Shown here in pieces: positions 12,243-24,516 of a stretch of 64,000 bases of DNA. Each line of letters opens with the position of its first letter. Within the stretch, counting starts at the first letter, position 1. Made by a program: the position numbers and the translations under genes. The notes under the pieces are model-generated. The model searched no databases. It saw nothing but the letters and a program-made list of their open reading frames with translations, and was not told the origin of the DNA. Source of the stretch: Streptococcus phocae (GTDB taxonomy: Bacteria > Bacillota > Bacilli > Lactobacillales > Streptococcaceae); NCBI RefSeq assembly GCF_001302265.1, contig NZ_LHQM01000030.1:1-64000 (forward strand), given 5' to 3'.

Positions 12243-12271
12243 TTGACATTCTCTACATTAAAGAATAGAAT
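12243..12271 (+). promoter_or_regulatory. Promoter of the ATP synthase operon
   Basis: A perfect -35 TTGACA and a -10 TAGAAT are separated by exactly 17 bases, 36 bases before atpE. This is one of the best consensus promoters in the window, as expected for a highly expressed operon. Confidence 0.88.
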
Positions 12272-12306
12272 AACATGGTACAAAAAATTTTAAGGAGTAT
12301 TTTATT

Positions 12307-12501
12307 ATGAGTCCTATTTTCGCATTGGCTTTAGCCTGTTTTGGTGTATCACTTTCAGAAGGTTTCTTGATGGCAAACCTGTTTAAGGCTGCATCTCGTC
12401 AACCAGAAATCATCGGTCAATTACGTTCTCTGATGATCCTAGGTATTGCCTTTATCGAGGGAACATTCTTCGTAACACTTGCAATGGCATTTATCTTATA
12501 A
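12307..12501 (+). CDS. atpE: F-type ATP synthase subunit c
   Basis: The 64-residue protein has two membrane helices and a polar loop (RQPE), the usual c-ring hairpin. The proton-carrying carboxylate is Glu51 in AFIEGTF. Another acidic residue, Glu18, sits in helix 1, as in other streptococci. The c subunit forms the rotating ring of the Fo motor, which in fermenting streptococci mostly pumps protons out at the cost of ATP. It is needed in several copies per complex; it is the first gene after the promoter and is followed by a hairpin-containing spacer that may raise its expression over the next gene. TAAGGAG precedes the start. Confidence 0.96.
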   Translation: MSPIFALALACFGVSLSEGFLMANLFKAASRQPEIIGQLRSLMILGIAFIEGTFFVTLAMAFIL

Positions 12502-12562
12502 ACGAGTGTCTGTCTCAGAAAAATAGATGGGCTGATATAGTCAAGAGACTACCTCTTTAGGT

Positions 12563-12607
12563 GAGTAGGCTGATTTTGTGCGTCATGCCAAATATCAGCA
12601 CCTACTC
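12563..12607 (+). other. Intercistronic hairpin between atpE and atpB
   Basis: GAGTAGG-CTGAT and ATCAGCACCTACTC can pair with a two-base bulge around a loop of about 20 bases, in the 144-base spacer after atpE. There is no T run, so it is not a terminator. It could act as a processing or stability element giving extra c-subunit message; that role is inferred. Confidence 0.5.
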
Positions 12608-12645
12608 GTTGATGCCCCTTGTAACTGAAAAAAGGAGGGATAAGG

Positions 12646-13359
12646 TTGGGAGAATTAACTCCAACACTGACACTAGGTCCTGTGACCTTTAATTTAACCC
12701 TGCTTGCCATGTGTGTAGTAACGATAGGCCTTGTTTTTACATTTGTCTACTCAGCTAGTCGTAACATGACGCTGCGTCCAAAAGGCAAACAGACTGTTCT
12801 TGAATTGATTTTGGATTTCATATCCGGAGTTACTGATGAGCACGTTGAAAAGCAACATCGCAGTCGTTATTCACTTTTCTTTTTCTGTGTTTTTCTTTTT
12901 GTAATGGTTGCCAATAACTTGGGTCTTATGACCAAATTGGAAACATTAGATCACTACAATCTTTGGACATCGCCAACAGCTAATATTGGATTTGACTTGT
13001 CGTTATCATTTTTGATTTCGATCATTTGTCAGGTCGAAGGTATTCGCCAACGTGGTTTCAAAGCATATGTTAGTCGTCTAATGAGTCCAAAAGTTATGGC
13101 GCCAATGAATCTTTTAGAAGAAGTCACTAACGTCTTATCTTTGGCTTTGCGTCTATACGGAAATATCTTTGCCGGAGAGGTTGTTACAGGATTAATCTTG
13201 AAGATTTTAGTTGCCAATGTGGCTTGGTTCCCTGTTGCTTTACTATTAAATATAGTATGGACAGGATTTTCTATCTTTATTTCATGTGTCCAAGCCTACG
13301 TATTTACCAAGTTGACATCAATGTATCTTGGTAAAAAAGTCAACGAAGAAGAAGAATAA
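12646..13359 (+). CDS. atpB: F-type ATP synthase subunit a
   Basis: The 237-residue integral membrane protein forms the proton channel against the c ring. The conserved [13 protein letters not shown] segment in the fourth helix region holds the essential Arg. The start codon is TTG, supported by AAAGGAGGG eight bases upstream and by the absence of a good ATG nearby; the weaker start may help lower its level relative to subunit c. The gene follows a hairpin spacer and is 15 bases from atpF. Confidence 0.95.
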   Translation: MGELTPTLTLGPVTFNLTLLAMCVVTIGLVFTFVYSASRNMTLRPKGKQTVLELILDFISGVTDEHVEKQHRSRYSLFFFCVFLFVMVANNLGLMTKLETLDHYNLWTSPTANIGFDLSLSFLISIICQVEGIRQRGFKAYVSRLMSPKVMAPMNLLEEVTNVLSLALRLYGNIFAGEVVTGLILKILVANVAWFPVALLLNIVWTGFSIFISCVQAYVFTKLTSMYLGKKVNEEEE

Positions 13360-13374
13360 GAAAGGAGAACCTGT

Positions 13375-13869
13375 ATGGAGTTAACATTAGGTGAACTTAT
13401 TGGGAATTTTATCCTAGTAACAGGATCAGTTCTTGTTTTGTATCTCTTGATTAGAAAATATGCTTGGGGAGCGATTAGCGGTCTTTTAGAAGAAAGAGCA
13501 GCTAAAATTGCTAAGGATATCGAAACTGCTGAAACTGCACGTCAAACAGCTAAAACATTAGCGCAAAAACGCGAACATGAATTAGCTGGTGCTAAAGAAG
13601 AAGCAAGCAAAATCATTACAGATGCAAAAGAAGTTGGTCAATCACAAGGTGATAAGCTTGTAGCAGAAGCTACTGATGAAGCGAGTCGCTTAAAACAAAA
13701 AGCATTAACAGATATTGAACAAAGTAAGTCAGAAGCCATTTCAGCAGTTAAATCGGATATGTCAGACCTAACTGTTCTCTTAGCCGAAAAAATTATGGGA
13801 GCTAATCTTGATAAGGAGGCTCAAAGCCGACTTATTGATAGTTATCTTGATGACCTAGGAGAAGCTTAA
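13375..13869 (+). CDS. atpF: F-type ATP synthase subunit b
   Basis: The 164-residue protein has one N-terminal membrane helix (about residues 9-27) followed by a long charged alpha-helix rich in Ala, Glu, Lys and Gln. This is the usual b-subunit stator stalk that dimerises as a coiled coil and holds F1 to subunit a. AAAGGAG precedes the ATG. The last base of its stop overlaps the first base of atpH, so translation is coupled. Confidence 0.95.
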   Translation: MELTLGELIGNFILVTGSVLVLYLLIRKYAWGAISGLLEERAAKIAKDIETAETARQTAKTLAQKREHELAGAKEEASKIITDAKEVGQSQGDKLVAEATDEASRLKQKALTDIEQSKSEAISAVKSDMSDLTVLLAEKIMGANLDKEAQSRLIDSYLDDLGEA

Positions 13870-14405
13870 TGACTAAAAAAGAACAGGCTCTTATAGAGCA
13901 ATATGCAAAAAGTCTTGTAGAGGTTTGTTCTGAGCACGATGCTCTTGAAACCTTGCAGGCTGATGTGCTTGCTATTCTAGAGACTTTTAAAGCTACCGAA
14001 CTTGATAAAATGCTATCAAGTCTAGCTGTTCCGCACGCTGATAAAGTTCAGTTGGTAAGATTACTTCAAGGAAATAATTCGGCATACGTCAATAATTTCT
14101 TAGACGTTATTTTGCACAATGAACGTGAGCAGTATTTGCATACTATTTTACAAACGGTATTGGCTGAAATAGCTGTTGTGACCAATCAATACGATGTGAC
14201 CGTCACATCATCTGTTCCCCTAAACGAGGATCAAAAAGTACGCGTTCGTGATGTAGTAGCAAAAAAACTATCATTAAAAACAAATCAGTTGATTGAGCAC
14301 GTTGATACTAGCTTAATCGGCGGATTTGTTATTAGCGTCAACAATAAGGTAATTGACACCAGTGTGCGTCGTCAGTTACAAGAATTTAAAATGAAATTAA
14401 AATAG
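13869..14405 (+). CDS. atpH: F-type ATP synthase subunit delta
   Basis: The 178-residue protein matches the OSCP/delta family: an N-terminal helical bundle (YAKSLVEVC start) and a C-terminal segment with the conserved LIGGFVISV motif. It caps F1 and links the alpha subunits to the b stalk. The length is normal. The start overlaps the atpF stop by one base. Confidence 0.95.
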   Translation: MTKKEQALIEQYAKSLVEVCSEHDALETLQADVLAILETFKATELDKMLSSLAVPHADKVQLVRLLQGNNSAYVNNFLDVILHNEREQYLHTILQTVLAEIAVVTNQYDVTVTSSVPLNEDQKVRVRDVVAKKLSLKTNQLIEHVDTSLIGGFVISVNNKVIDTSVRRQLQEFKMKLK

Positions 14406-14417
14406 AAAGTGGTGTGA

Positions 14418-15926
<1,509 letters not shown>

Positions 15927-15944
15927 TAGAGGGGGGATACTAGT

Positions 15945-16820
15945 ATGGTAGGCTCTCTAAGCGAAATTAAAGCTAAGATTAGTTCAACTGAAAAAACAAG
16001 TAAAATCACTAGTGCCATGCGTATGGTTTCTTCTGCTAAACTAATTAAATCAGAACAAGCAGCTCGTGATTTCCAAATTTATGCGTCTAAAATCCGACAA
16101 ATTACAACAGACTTGTTAAAATCTGATTTAACAGCAGGGTCTGGAAATCCCATGTTGGCATCGCGACCGGTTAAAAAAACAGGTTACATTGTCATCACAT
16201 CAGACAAAGGATTGGTTGGCGGATATAACTCTAAAATCTTGAAATCTGTTATGGACATGATCCAAGAGCACCACGCAGATGGTAGTTATGAAATTATCTC
16301 TATCGGCAGTGTGGGCTCAGACTTTTTTAAAGCCAGAGGCATGAATATCGCCTTTGAGCTACGTGGTCTTGCTGATCAACCAAGTTTTGAACAAGTAGGC
16401 AAAATTATTTCGCGCTCTGTGGACATGTTTGTGAACGAAATTTTTGATGAATTGTATGTTTGTTACAATCATCATGTGAACAGTTTAACCAGTCAAGTTC
16501 GTGTTCAACAGATGCTACCTATTTCTGATCTAGTTGCTAATGAAGCAGCAGAAGAAGGGGTCACTGGTTTTGAGTTGGAACCGAGTCGTCATATTATTTT
16601 AGAGCAGTTATTGCCTCAATTTACTGAGAGCCTTATCTATGGCGCTATTATTGATGCAAAAACAGCTGAGCATGCTGCCGGCATGACTGCAATGCAGACT
16701 GCCACAGACAATGCTAAAAATGTTATTAGCGATTTAACCATTCAGTACAACCGCGCACGTCAGGCAGCAATTACGCAAGAAATTACCGAAATTGTAGCTG
16801 GTGCAAATGCACTTGATTAA
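15945..16820 (+). CDS. atpG: F-type ATP synthase subunit gamma
   Basis: The 291-residue central rotor shaft shows the conserved N-terminal helix ([17 protein letters not shown]) and C-terminal helix ([17 protein letters not shown]). These form the antiparallel coiled coil inside the alpha-beta hexamer. A strong GAGGGGGG-like site precedes the ATG. The following 184-base spacer before atpD is unusually long for this operon and can fold. Confidence 0.96.
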   Translation: MVGSLSEIKAKISSTEKTSKITSAMRMVSSAKLIKSEQAARDFQIYASKIRQITTDLLKSDLTAGSGNPMLASRPVKKTGYIVITSDKGLVGGYNSKILKSVMDMIQEHHADGSYEIISIGSVGSDFFKARGMNIAFELRGLADQPSFEQVGKIISRSVDMFVNEIFDELYVCYNHHVNSLTSQVRVQQMLPISDLVANEAAEEGVTGFELEPSRHIILEQLLPQFTESLIYGAIIDAKTAEHAAGMTAMQTATDNAKNVISDLTIQYNRARQAAITQEITEIVAGANALD

Positions 16821-16832
16821 AACATTATAAAA

Positions 16833-18411
<1,579 letters not shown>

Positions 18412-18423
18412 TGAGGTGGTGTC

Positions 18424-18846
18424 ATGAGACAAATGACGATTCAAGTGGTAACACCAGATGGTATCAAGTATGATAATCAGGCTAAATTTATTTCAGTGAA
18501 AACGCCTGAAGGCGAAATGGGAATTTTGCCAGACCACATTAATATTATCGCACCGTTACAGGTGCATGAAATGAAGATTCGTCGCCTTGGTGAGGAAAAT
18601 CAAGAAGTTGTGGACTGGATTGCTATTAATGGTGGAATTCTTGAAGTAAAAGATAATATGGTTACCATTGTTGCAGATTCTGCTGAGCGTGACTGCGATA
18701 TCGATGTTAGTCGAGCAGAGCGAGCAAAACTGCGAGCAGAGCGAAAGCTTGCGCAAGCTGAAACAACTCATGACATTGATGAAGTTCAAAGGGCAAAAGT
18801 TGCCTTGAGACGTGCCTTAAATCGGATCAATGTCAGTAAAAAATAA
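18424..18846 (+). CDS. atpC: F-type ATP synthase subunit epsilon
   Basis: The 140-residue protein has the N-terminal beta-sandwich ([17 protein letters not shown]) and a C-terminal two-helix domain rich in Arg and Ala ([16 protein letters not shown]). Together with gamma it forms the rotor and can inhibit ATP hydrolysis. GAGGTGGTG precedes the ATG. It is the last gene of the operon. Confidence 0.95.
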   Translation: MRQMTIQVVTPDGIKYDNQAKFISVKTPEGEMGILPDHINIIAPLQVHEMKIRRLGEENQEVVDWIAINGGILEVKDNMVTIVADSAERDCDIDVSRAERAKLRAERKLAQAETTHDIDEVQRAKVALRRALNRINVSKK

Positions 18847-18945
18847 AATGAAGAGTCCTAACTTGCAAGTCATTTCAAAGACTAGAATGAAACCTAATCT
18901 TTGAAAAGTCTTGTTTAACTTGATAGGTTTTAAATTTTTTATATT

Positions 18946-18980
18946 AAGTACTTTTGGGTGTTATCCCAAGGTGCTTTTTA
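18946..18980 (+). terminator. Terminator of the ATP synthase operon
   Basis: AAGTACTTTTGGG and CCCAAGGTGCTT form a stem, with some G-T pairs and one bulge, followed by TTTTT, about 100 bases after atpC. A further inverted repeat TTTCAAAGA/TCTTTGAAA (18873-18906) lies between without a T run. Confidence 0.75.
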
Positions 18981-19726
18981 TTTTCATCACTCTTATTTTC
19001 TTAGAAATTGCTGTTTGTTACTTCAAAGATTAAAAATCTTTACATTGAGCTTCAATACATATATGAGAGTCTTTAAAAGAAGTCAGCATTAACTCAGTAA
19101 ATAAGAAACTATGGTACATAGACTGCTTCGCCAAGAGATCCAATATTTATGACAATTAGTTTCCTTTGATTGATGGTATTTTTATGGAGAATAGGATACA
19201 ACACTTTTATAGGAAAACTTGATACATAAGATGAATCATATGATGAAATCATCTTAAAACTGAAAAAATTAATAGCGGCTATATAGGTGAGTTTGTTTTA
19301 AGATGTTTTGTAGACTAAACTTAATATTTGATGTAACTTATTAGGAGGAAAAACACATAGAATTATTGAAAATCAATAATAAAAAAGCTAATCTCATTGA
19401 TATTGATAATAAGGTTTGGACTGGAATGGCATATCATTATGACGCTGAAACAAATGAGTCTCTCGAAGATTTTATGGTCGAAAAAATAAAACAGGATATA
19501 CAGAAATTATGAAGTCGGAAATCAAATCAATCGAAAGTGTTTTATAAGCAGTTAGCAATCAGCTACTTGATTTTTTGATAACTAAAAAACAGAGGTATTC
19601 TATCTCCTACCGCAGACAAGTCTGTTTCAAGGGGAGTTAGAAAACCGCTATTTTAGATTAAATGCTTTACCAACAAATCAATTTTCTCAACAGGAAACAC
19701 AGAGACTGATTATAGCGCCGTACTTC
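18981..19726. other. Accessory intergenic patch without an intact gene
   Basis: This 750-base A+T-rich stretch between the atp terminator and the minus-strand lipoprotein has no intact gene on either strand. Its first half (18981-19340) shows nothing I can name. Its second half contains a gene-like but interrupted frame (see the pseudogene entry). The core genes on each side (atpC and the DUF1146/murA pair) are, as I recall, close neighbours in related streptococci, so this patch plus the lipoprotein looks like an insertion or a decay site. Confidence 0.5.
19357..19725 (+). pseudogene. Decayed small gene of unknown function
   Basis: A strong AGGAGG (19343-19348) is followed at normal spacing by ATA instead of ATG and then by 51 open codons (IELLKINNKKANL... 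to QDIQKL, stop at 19510). A frame change near this stop continues as MKSEIKSIESVL. Another change and an in-frame stop near 19583 lead into an open stretch reading EVFYLLPQTSLFQGELENRY. The pieces have protein-like composition and follow each other on one strand, which suggests one gene with a lost start and several frame lesions. A TTG at 19366 could still start a 48-residue peptide. I do not recognise the family, and decay rather than chance is inferred. Confidence 0.35.
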
Positions 19727-20281
19727 TTACTTATCTTTTATGTTTGTTGTCCAATAATCATAGTTAGACTTAAGCCTATTTTTTGTTGTTCCGCTTGGAG
19801 CAATTTGTCTAATCCAATCAAGAAATTGCTTAGCTTCATCGGGTCCTAAAATTAATGTATTATCGACCATAATACCTTGAGACAATTGGTACACCATTCC
19901 AACTTCCTCATGTCGGCTTCCCATTATGCCCCTATGAATATAGAAACCATCTCTAAAAACATGCCCATAAGCATCTCTTAATGCTTGTCCATCTTTTATA
20001 TGGTTTAAAGAAACATAATCAGCGACATATAATGAATACGGAGTGGTATTAGAACTTGACGAGATATTATCTTTTGATGAGTCTGCTGGAATAAATTCAC
20101 TTGTTGAACTTTCAGATTTAGATGTAGAACTACTTTCAGTTTTAGAGCTAGATTCTTCACTGCTAGGAGTTTGAATTATTCTATCTTCATTGCTGAAACT
20201 ATTCTTAGCAGTTTCTTTATTATTAGTGCAGCCGTTTAAAAAAAAGACTGATAATACTAAAATAATTAATGTTTTTTTCAT
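19727..20281 (-). CDS. Uncharacterised lipoprotein with a Ser-rich linker
   Basis: The 184-residue protein starts with a lipoprotein signal peptide: MKK, a hydrophobic stretch and the lipobox LNGC, so Cys18 would be lipidated and the protein anchored outside the membrane. Residues 30-75 are a low-complexity Ser/Glu/Thr linker, and a folded-looking C-terminal domain of about 100 residues follows (YVADYVSLNHIKDG to the end). I do not recognise this domain. TGAGGTG precedes the start, and a TATAAT-like -10 lies about 20 bases further upstream on the minus strand. It is the only minus-strand gene for more than 20 kb on either side and sits next to a decayed gene, so it may be acquired. Confidence 0.75.
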   Translation of the reverse strand: MKKTLIILVLSVFFLNGCTNNKETAKNSFSNEDRIIQTPSSEESSSKTESSSTSKSESSTSEFIPADSSKDNISSSSNTTPYSLYVADYVSLNHIKDGQALRDAYGHVFRDGFYIHRGIMGSRHEEVGMVYQLSQGIMVDNTLILGPDEAKQFLDWIRQIAPSGTTKNRLKSNYDYWTTNIKDK

Positions 20282-20453
20282 TTAATACACCTCATAATTA
20301 TTATATCATTTAAGTTACTGAAAAAGTTAGATAATAAGAAAAAGAGCAGATATTAGCTGTTTACTTTTTTAGCCATTAGATATTTTCCGTGGTCTTGTTG
20401 GTTACCTCTTTTTTTATGTTCAAAAATGAAAAGACGCTTTTTGGAGGGACTTT

Positions 20454-20462
20454 TGGTATAAT
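20454..20462 (+). promoter_or_regulatory. Extended -10 promoter at the DUF1146 gene
   Basis: TGGTATAAT is a TG-N extended -10 consensus. Its 3' end is only six bases before the ATG at 20469, so the expected transcription start is at or next to the first base of the start codon. Confidence 0.6.
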
Positions 20463-20468
20463 AGGGAT

Positions 20469-20705
20469 ATGGAAACTATTAATCATTTTGTCATGTTTAT
20501 GACACATCTAATATTTATCGGCGTGAGTTATCAGCTACTCATAACTCTTTTTGATTGGTCTAAGTTCATTTACAATAGGCCTGAGAATGTTGGCAAACTG
20601 CGTCTTTTTTTATTTTTAGTCGCTATTGCCATTGGTTATTTGGTTAGTCATTTTATGATAGAACTCATCCAGCTAAGCCAGTCTCTTTTTGTGGCTTTCC
20701 GTTAA
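20469..20705 (+). CDS. DUF1146 (YwzB-family) small membrane protein
   Basis: The 78-residue protein has two predicted membrane helices (about residues 7-25 and 46-66) separated by a conserved loop (LFDWSKFIYNRPENVGKLR). This pattern matches the DUF1146/YwzB family, often found beside the atp operon and murA in Firmicutes. No biochemical function is known to me. A very short or absent leader is suggested by the promoter position, and no Shine-Dalgarno fits the ATG at 20469; Met9 and Met11 are possible later starts. Confidence 0.8.
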   Translation: METINHFVMFMTHLIFIGVSYQLLITLFDWSKFIYNRPENVGKLRLFLFLVAIAIGYLVSHFMIELIQLSQSLFVAFR

Positions 20706-20724
20706 GGAATCGCATCAGAAAGTA

Positions 20725-20733
20725 TGGTATAAT
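20725..20733 (+). promoter_or_regulatory. Extended -10 promoter for murA
   Basis: TGGTATAAT, identical to the element before the preceding gene, lies 38 bases before the murA GTG start. No clear -35 is seen. Confidence 0.6.
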
Positions 20734-20770
20734 TTGACTATGAACTATGAGATATGAAACGGAGACTATT

Positions 20771-22042
20771 GTGGATAAAATAATCATTGATGGCGGAACG
20801 ACCCGCTTAGAAGGAGTTGTCACAATTGAGGGAGCTAAAAATGCCGTTCTTCCTCTTTTGGCGGCTACTATTTTACCGTCGCAAGGTAAAACCATTTTAA
20901 AAAACGTTCCCGTTTTGTCAGACGTTTTTACTATGAATAATGTTGTGCGTGGTTTAGACATTGCAGTTGATTTTAACGAGGCTGCAAATGAGATTACGGT
21001 AGATGCTTCTGGTGACATCTTAGATGAAGCGCCTTATGAATACGTGAGCCAGATGCGTGCTTCGATTGTTGTATTAGGACCTATCTTAGCGCGTAATGGT
21101 CATGCTAAGGTCTCTATGCCAGGAGGTTGCACCATTGGTAGCAGACCGATAGACTTGCATTTGAAAGGTTTAGAAGCTATGGGTGCGGTCATTAAGCAGC
21201 ATGGCGGTGATATCACGGCAACAGCAGAGCGTCTAAAAGGAGCCAACATTTACATGGATTTCCCATCGGTTGGTGCCACACAAAATTTGATGATGGCAGC
21301 GACCCTTGCCGAAGGTGTTACCGTACTTGAAAACGCTGCACGTGAGCCAGAAATTGTCGATCTTGCTCAGCTATTAAACAAAATGGGTGCTAATGTCAGA
21401 GGGGCAGGAACAGAAACCCTAATCATCAAAGGCGTTTCGTCACTAAAAGGTGTCGAACATGACGTGGTTCAAGATCGCATTGAAGCAGGCACATTTATGG
21501 TCGCTGCAGCAATGACTTCTGGCAATGTGTTAATCAAAGATGCTGTCTGGGAGCATAATCGTCCACTAATTTCAAAACTGTTAGAAATGGGTGTTTCTGT
21601 CACAGAAGAAGACGAAGGGATCCGTGTACAGGCAGATACTCTTAGCTTGAAACCAGTTGCTGTTAAAACTTTGCCACATCCTGGCTTTCCAACAGATATG
21701 CAAGCGCAATTTACAGCCCTTATGGCAACGGTCAAAGGGGAGTCTACAATGGTTGAAACGGTCTTTGAAAACCGATTCCAACACCTTGAAGAAATGCGCC
21801 GTATGGGATTGCAGTCTGAAATTTTACGAGATACTGCAATGATTCACGGTGGACATGAGCTGCAAGGAGCTCCTGTCATGTCGACAGACCTCCGTGCTAG
21901 CGCAGCCCTTATTTTAACAGGGATGGTGGCTAAAGGTAGAACAACGGTTAACAAGCTAAATCATCTGGATCGCGGCTATTACAAATTTCACGAAAAATTG
22001 GCTAAGCTAGGTGCTAAGATTCAGCGTATCAGTGAGGATTAG
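20771..22042 (+). CDS. murA: UDP-N-acetylglucosamine 1-carboxyvinyltransferase MurA
   Basis: The 423-residue enzyme transfers enolpyruvate from PEP to UDP-GlcNAc, the first committed step of peptidoglycan synthesis, and is the fosfomycin target. The active-site loop Cys is Cys120 in PGGCTIG. The family's conserved EGAKNAVLPLLAA start and the DRGYY motif near the C-terminus are present. The open frame begins upstream at 20747, but I place the start at the GTG at 20771, because GGAG lies six bases before it and the protein then starts MDKIIIDGG as in relatives. Four bases separate it from epuA. Confidence 0.95.
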   Translation: MDKIIIDGGTTRLEGVVTIEGAKNAVLPLLAATILPSQGKTILKNVPVLSDVFTMNNVVRGLDIAVDFNEAANEITVDASGDILDEAPYEYVSQMRASIVVLGPILARNGHAKVSMPGGCTIGSRPIDLHLKGLEAMGAVIKQHGGDITATAERLKGANIYMDFPSVGATQNLMMAATLAEGVTVLENAAREPEIVDLAQLLNKMGANVRGAGTETLIIKGVSSLKGVEHDVVQDRIEAGTFMVAAAMTSGNVLIKDAVWEHNRPLISKLLEMGVSVTEEDEGIRVQADTLSLKPVAVKTLPHPGFPTDMQAQFTALMATVKGESTMVETVFENRFQHLEEMRRMGLQSEILRDTAMIHGGHELQGAPVMSTDLRASAALILTGMVAKGRTTVNKLNHLDRGYYKFHEKLAKLGAKIQRISED

Positions 22043-22045
22043 CCT

Positions 22046-22234
22046 ATGACAACAGGTTGGAGATATGTCTTGCAACAATTCATGTTGTTAGCGCTTATTG
22101 CTTTTTTAGCGTGTTTGTTTTTGGCGATTGGCTTAGTGATTGGCTATGCCTTTATTGGTGATGGTCAGGATCCTTTGTCGATTTTATCAGTAGGTAAATG
22201 GGCAGAGCTAATCAGTAAATTTACAGGAAAGTAG
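22046..22234 (+). CDS. epuA: EpuA-family small membrane protein
   Basis: The 62-residue protein has one long hydrophobic segment (about residues 12-36) and a short C-terminal tail. Small proteins of this family lie between murA and endA in streptococci and are sometimes labelled as an RNA polymerase beta-associated product; I know of no firm function. Its start lies four bases after the murA stop, so it is cotranscribed with murA and probably endA. Confidence 0.75.
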   Translation: MTTGWRYVLQQFMLLALIAFLACLFLAIGLVIGYAFIGDGQDPLSILSVGKWAELISKFTGK

Positions 22235-22252
22235 GCAAGACCTACTTTTAAT

Positions 22253-23125
22253 ATGAAAGAAAAAATGTCAAAATTTAAACCAAAAACCAAAACTCTCAAT
22301 GCCTTATTGTTAGGTGTGTTGCTTTTAGGGACGGGCTATCTGGTCAACGAGGATTACCTATCACCAGAAAATCCCATCGCTCAGGTTTATCAGGCAGTTA
22401 TAGGTGATGACACAAAAACTGTCGCAACCGAGGAAACGGATGCTGCAAGACCGTCAAAAGAGTTAGCTGATTCGGTTATGACAGTTGCAGTAACCAAACA
22501 ACTGGGTCAGTTTATTGAATGGAATGGAGCAGGAGCTTACATCATCAATAACAATAAAACGCCCTTAAATGCTCAAGTGGCAAGTCTTCCTTATGCCAGA
22601 AATGACACGAAAATAGTTAGAGGGCAAAAGGTTCCAACAGTGGCTAATGCTCTTTTGACAAAGAGCACACGACAATACCGTAATCGCCAAGAAACAGGTA
22701 ATGGGTCAACAAGTTGGATGCCTCCAGGTTGGCATCAGCTTAGCGGATTACCTGGTCGCTACAATCACGCTGTTGACAGAGGGCATTTGATTGCCTATGC
22801 TTTGGTGGGTCGTCTAAAAGGTTTTGATGCTTCAACTAGTAATCCTGACAACATTGCAACGCAACTAGCTTGGGCTAATCAGGCTTCCTCGGAAGAATCG
22901 ACGGGGCAAAATTACTACGAAACACAAATTCGTAAAGCGTTAGACAGCAATAAGCGAGTTCGCTACCGAGTCAGTTTGATTTATGATGGTGACAACCTGC
23001 TTGCCAGTGGGAGTCATCTGGAAGCCAAATCATCAGACGGTAGTTTAGAGTTTAATGTTTTTGTTCCAAATGTGCAAAAAGGGCTGACTGCTAACTATTA
23101 CACAGGTGAGGTAGCATTGGACTAA
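22253..23125 (+). CDS. endA: Membrane-anchored DNA-entry-type nuclease EndA
   Basis: The 290-residue protein has an N-terminal signal-anchor helix (about residues 16-32) and a beta-beta-alpha metal nuclease domain. The DRGH motif contains the catalytic His178 and is followed by a downstream Asn-rich segment ([11 protein letters not shown]) carrying the metal ligand. In S. pneumoniae the homologue cuts incoming DNA during transformation and degrades neutrophil extracellular traps. The start could also be the Met five codons downstream (22265). No strong Shine-Dalgarno fits either, so I keep the longer form. Gene order murA-epuA-endA supports the name. Confidence 0.88.
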   Translation: MKEKMSKFKPKTKTLNALLLGVLLLGTGYLVNEDYLSPENPIAQVYQAVIGDDTKTVATEETDAARPSKELADSVMTVAVTKQLGQFIEWNGAGAYIINNNKTPLNAQVASLPYARNDTKIVRGQKVPTVANALLTKSTRQYRNRQETGNGSTSWMPPGWHQLSGLPGRYNHAVDRGHLIAYALVGRLKGFDASTSNPDNIATQLAWANQASSEESTGQNYYETQIRKALDSNKRVRYRVSLIYDGDNLLASGSHLEAKSSDGSLEFNVFVPNVQKGLTANYYTGEVALD

Positions 23126-23151
23126 ACCGATGCTTCCTTTTGCAATAAAGA

Positions 23152-23180
23152 TTGTCAGACGCTTGTTTTTTTGATAGAAT
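23152..23180 (+). promoter_or_regulatory. Promoter of the pheS T-box leader
   Basis: A -35 TTGTCA and a -10 TAGAAT are spaced by 17 bases, just upstream of the T-box leader and 27 bases after the endA stop. Confidence 0.75.
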
Positions 23181-23194
23181 AAGAGTAATTGAAT

Positions 23195-23386
23195 AAAGGT
23201 CAGTGAGACTAGTATTAGTGTGGAAATTAACAGGGAGTGAGGGCCGTGACTGGAAGCCTTCTTAAGGGAAATGCTAAGAATTCACTCAGTAGGTGACCGA
23301 GTAATTAAGGTCTGATGAGTCAGATAAAAAACGGATGGTACCGCGTGTCAACGCTCCGCTAAATGGAGTTTTGGCATGCTTTTTTC
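23195..23386 (+). promoter_or_regulatory. T-box leader controlling pheS-pheT
   Basis: Stem I is closed by GAGTG/CACTC, and TTC (Phe) at 23281-23283 sits in the specifier position just before its 3' strand. The T-box motif GGATGGTACCGCG lies at 23333-23345 and would bind the uncharged tRNA end. It is followed by a terminator stem in which CTCC pairs with GGAG and TCAA with TTGG, ending in a T run at 23380-23385. Uncharged tRNA-Phe is expected to favour the antiterminator and raise pheS-pheT expression. The exact 5' end is approximate. Confidence 0.88.
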
Positions 23387-23411
23387 ATGGTTTCAAACAG
23401 AAGGGAATATA

Positions 23412-24455
23412 ATGGACTTACAAACACAATTAGAAGACTTAAAAACTAAGACGCTGGAGCACCTTAAAGCGTTAACTGGCAACCACGGCAAGGAATTGCA
23501 AGAGTTGAGGGTTTCTGTACTGGGTAAAAAAGGGTCGTTAACCGAGCTATTAAAAGGGCTTAAAGATTTGTCAAATGATTTGCGTCCTGTTGTTGGCAAG
23601 CAAGTCAATGAAGTGCGTGATGTGCTGACAAAAGCTTTTGATGAGCAAGTGAAGGTCGTTGAAGCAGCGAGAATTCAGGCACAGCTTGAGGCTGAAAGCA
23701 TTGATGTGACCTTGCCAGGGCGTCAAATGACCCTAGGAAATCGTCACATTCTCACACAAACCAGTGATGAGATTGAGGATATCTTTTTAGGAATGGGCTT
23801 TCAGATTGTGGACGGTTTTGAAGTTGAAAGAGACTACTACAACTTTGAACGCATGAACCTTCCGAAAGACCATCCTGCCCGCGATATGCAAGACACTTTT
23901 TATATCACAGAAGACATCTTATTACGGACTCATACAAGTCCCGTGCAAGCAAGGACACTTGATCAACACGATTTTAGCAAAGGTCCTTTAAAAATGATTT
24001 CACCAGGCCGTGTTTTCCGTCGTGATACAGATGATGCGACTCACTCACATCAATTCCATCAAATTGAAGGCCTTGTGGTCGGGAAAAACATTTCCATGGG
24101 TGACTTAAAAGGGACTCTTGAGATGATTATCAAAAAGATGTTTGGTGAAGAGCGTAAGATTCGTTTGCGCCCATCGTATTTCCCATTCACCGAGCCTTCT
24201 GTTGAAGTAGACGTTTCGTGTTTCAAATGTGGGGGCAAGGGCTGCAATGTTTGTAAAAAAACAGGCTGGATTGAGATTCTGGGAGCAGGCATGGTTCATC
24301 CAAGCGTCTTAGAAATGTCAGGAGTTGATTCTCAAGAATACTCTGGCTTTGCCTTTGGACTAGGGCAAGAGCGTGTGGCGATGTTGCGCTATGGCATTAA
24401 TGATATTCGAGGCTTCTACCAAGGCGATCGACGTTTTGCTGAGCAATTTAACTAA
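23412..24455 (+). CDS. pheS: Phenylalanine-tRNA ligase alpha subunit
   Basis: The 347-residue class II synthetase subunit has an N-terminal coiled coil (residues 1-80) for tRNA contact and a catalytic domain with motif 2 ([19 protein letters not shown]) and motif 3 near [23 protein letters not shown] segment is typical of PheS. The open frame reaches 23376, within the T-box terminator, but the start at 23412 has AAGGGA upstream and gives the conserved MDLQTQL N-terminus. It forms an alpha2-beta2 enzyme with PheT that charges tRNA-Phe. Confidence 0.96.
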   Translation: MDLQTQLEDLKTKTLEHLKALTGNHGKELQELRVSVLGKKGSLTELLKGLKDLSNDLRPVVGKQVNEVRDVLTKAFDEQVKVVEAARIQAQLEAESIDVTLPGRQMTLGNRHILTQTSDEIEDIFLGMGFQIVDGFEVERDYYNFERMNLPKDHPARDMQDTFYITEDILLRTHTSPVQARTLDQHDFSKGPLKMISPGRVFRRDTDDATHSHQFHQIEGLVVGKNISMGDLKGTLEMIIKKMFGEERKIRLRPSYFPFTEPSVEVDVSCFKCGGKGCNVCKKTGWIEILGAGMVHPSVLEMSGVDSQEYSGFAFGLGQERVAMLRYGINDIRGFYQGDRRFAEQFN

Positions 24456-24516
24456 GAGCAGTCTTAGATTTGCCTTGTGGCACAATCCGAAAATATAGAA
24501 AGAACAAAATAAAAGT

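Noticed and set aside
18873-18906. Inverted repeat TTTCAAAGA/TCTTTGAAA after atpC as an operon terminator
   Set aside because: There is no T run after it; the better terminator is the stem at 18946-18980.
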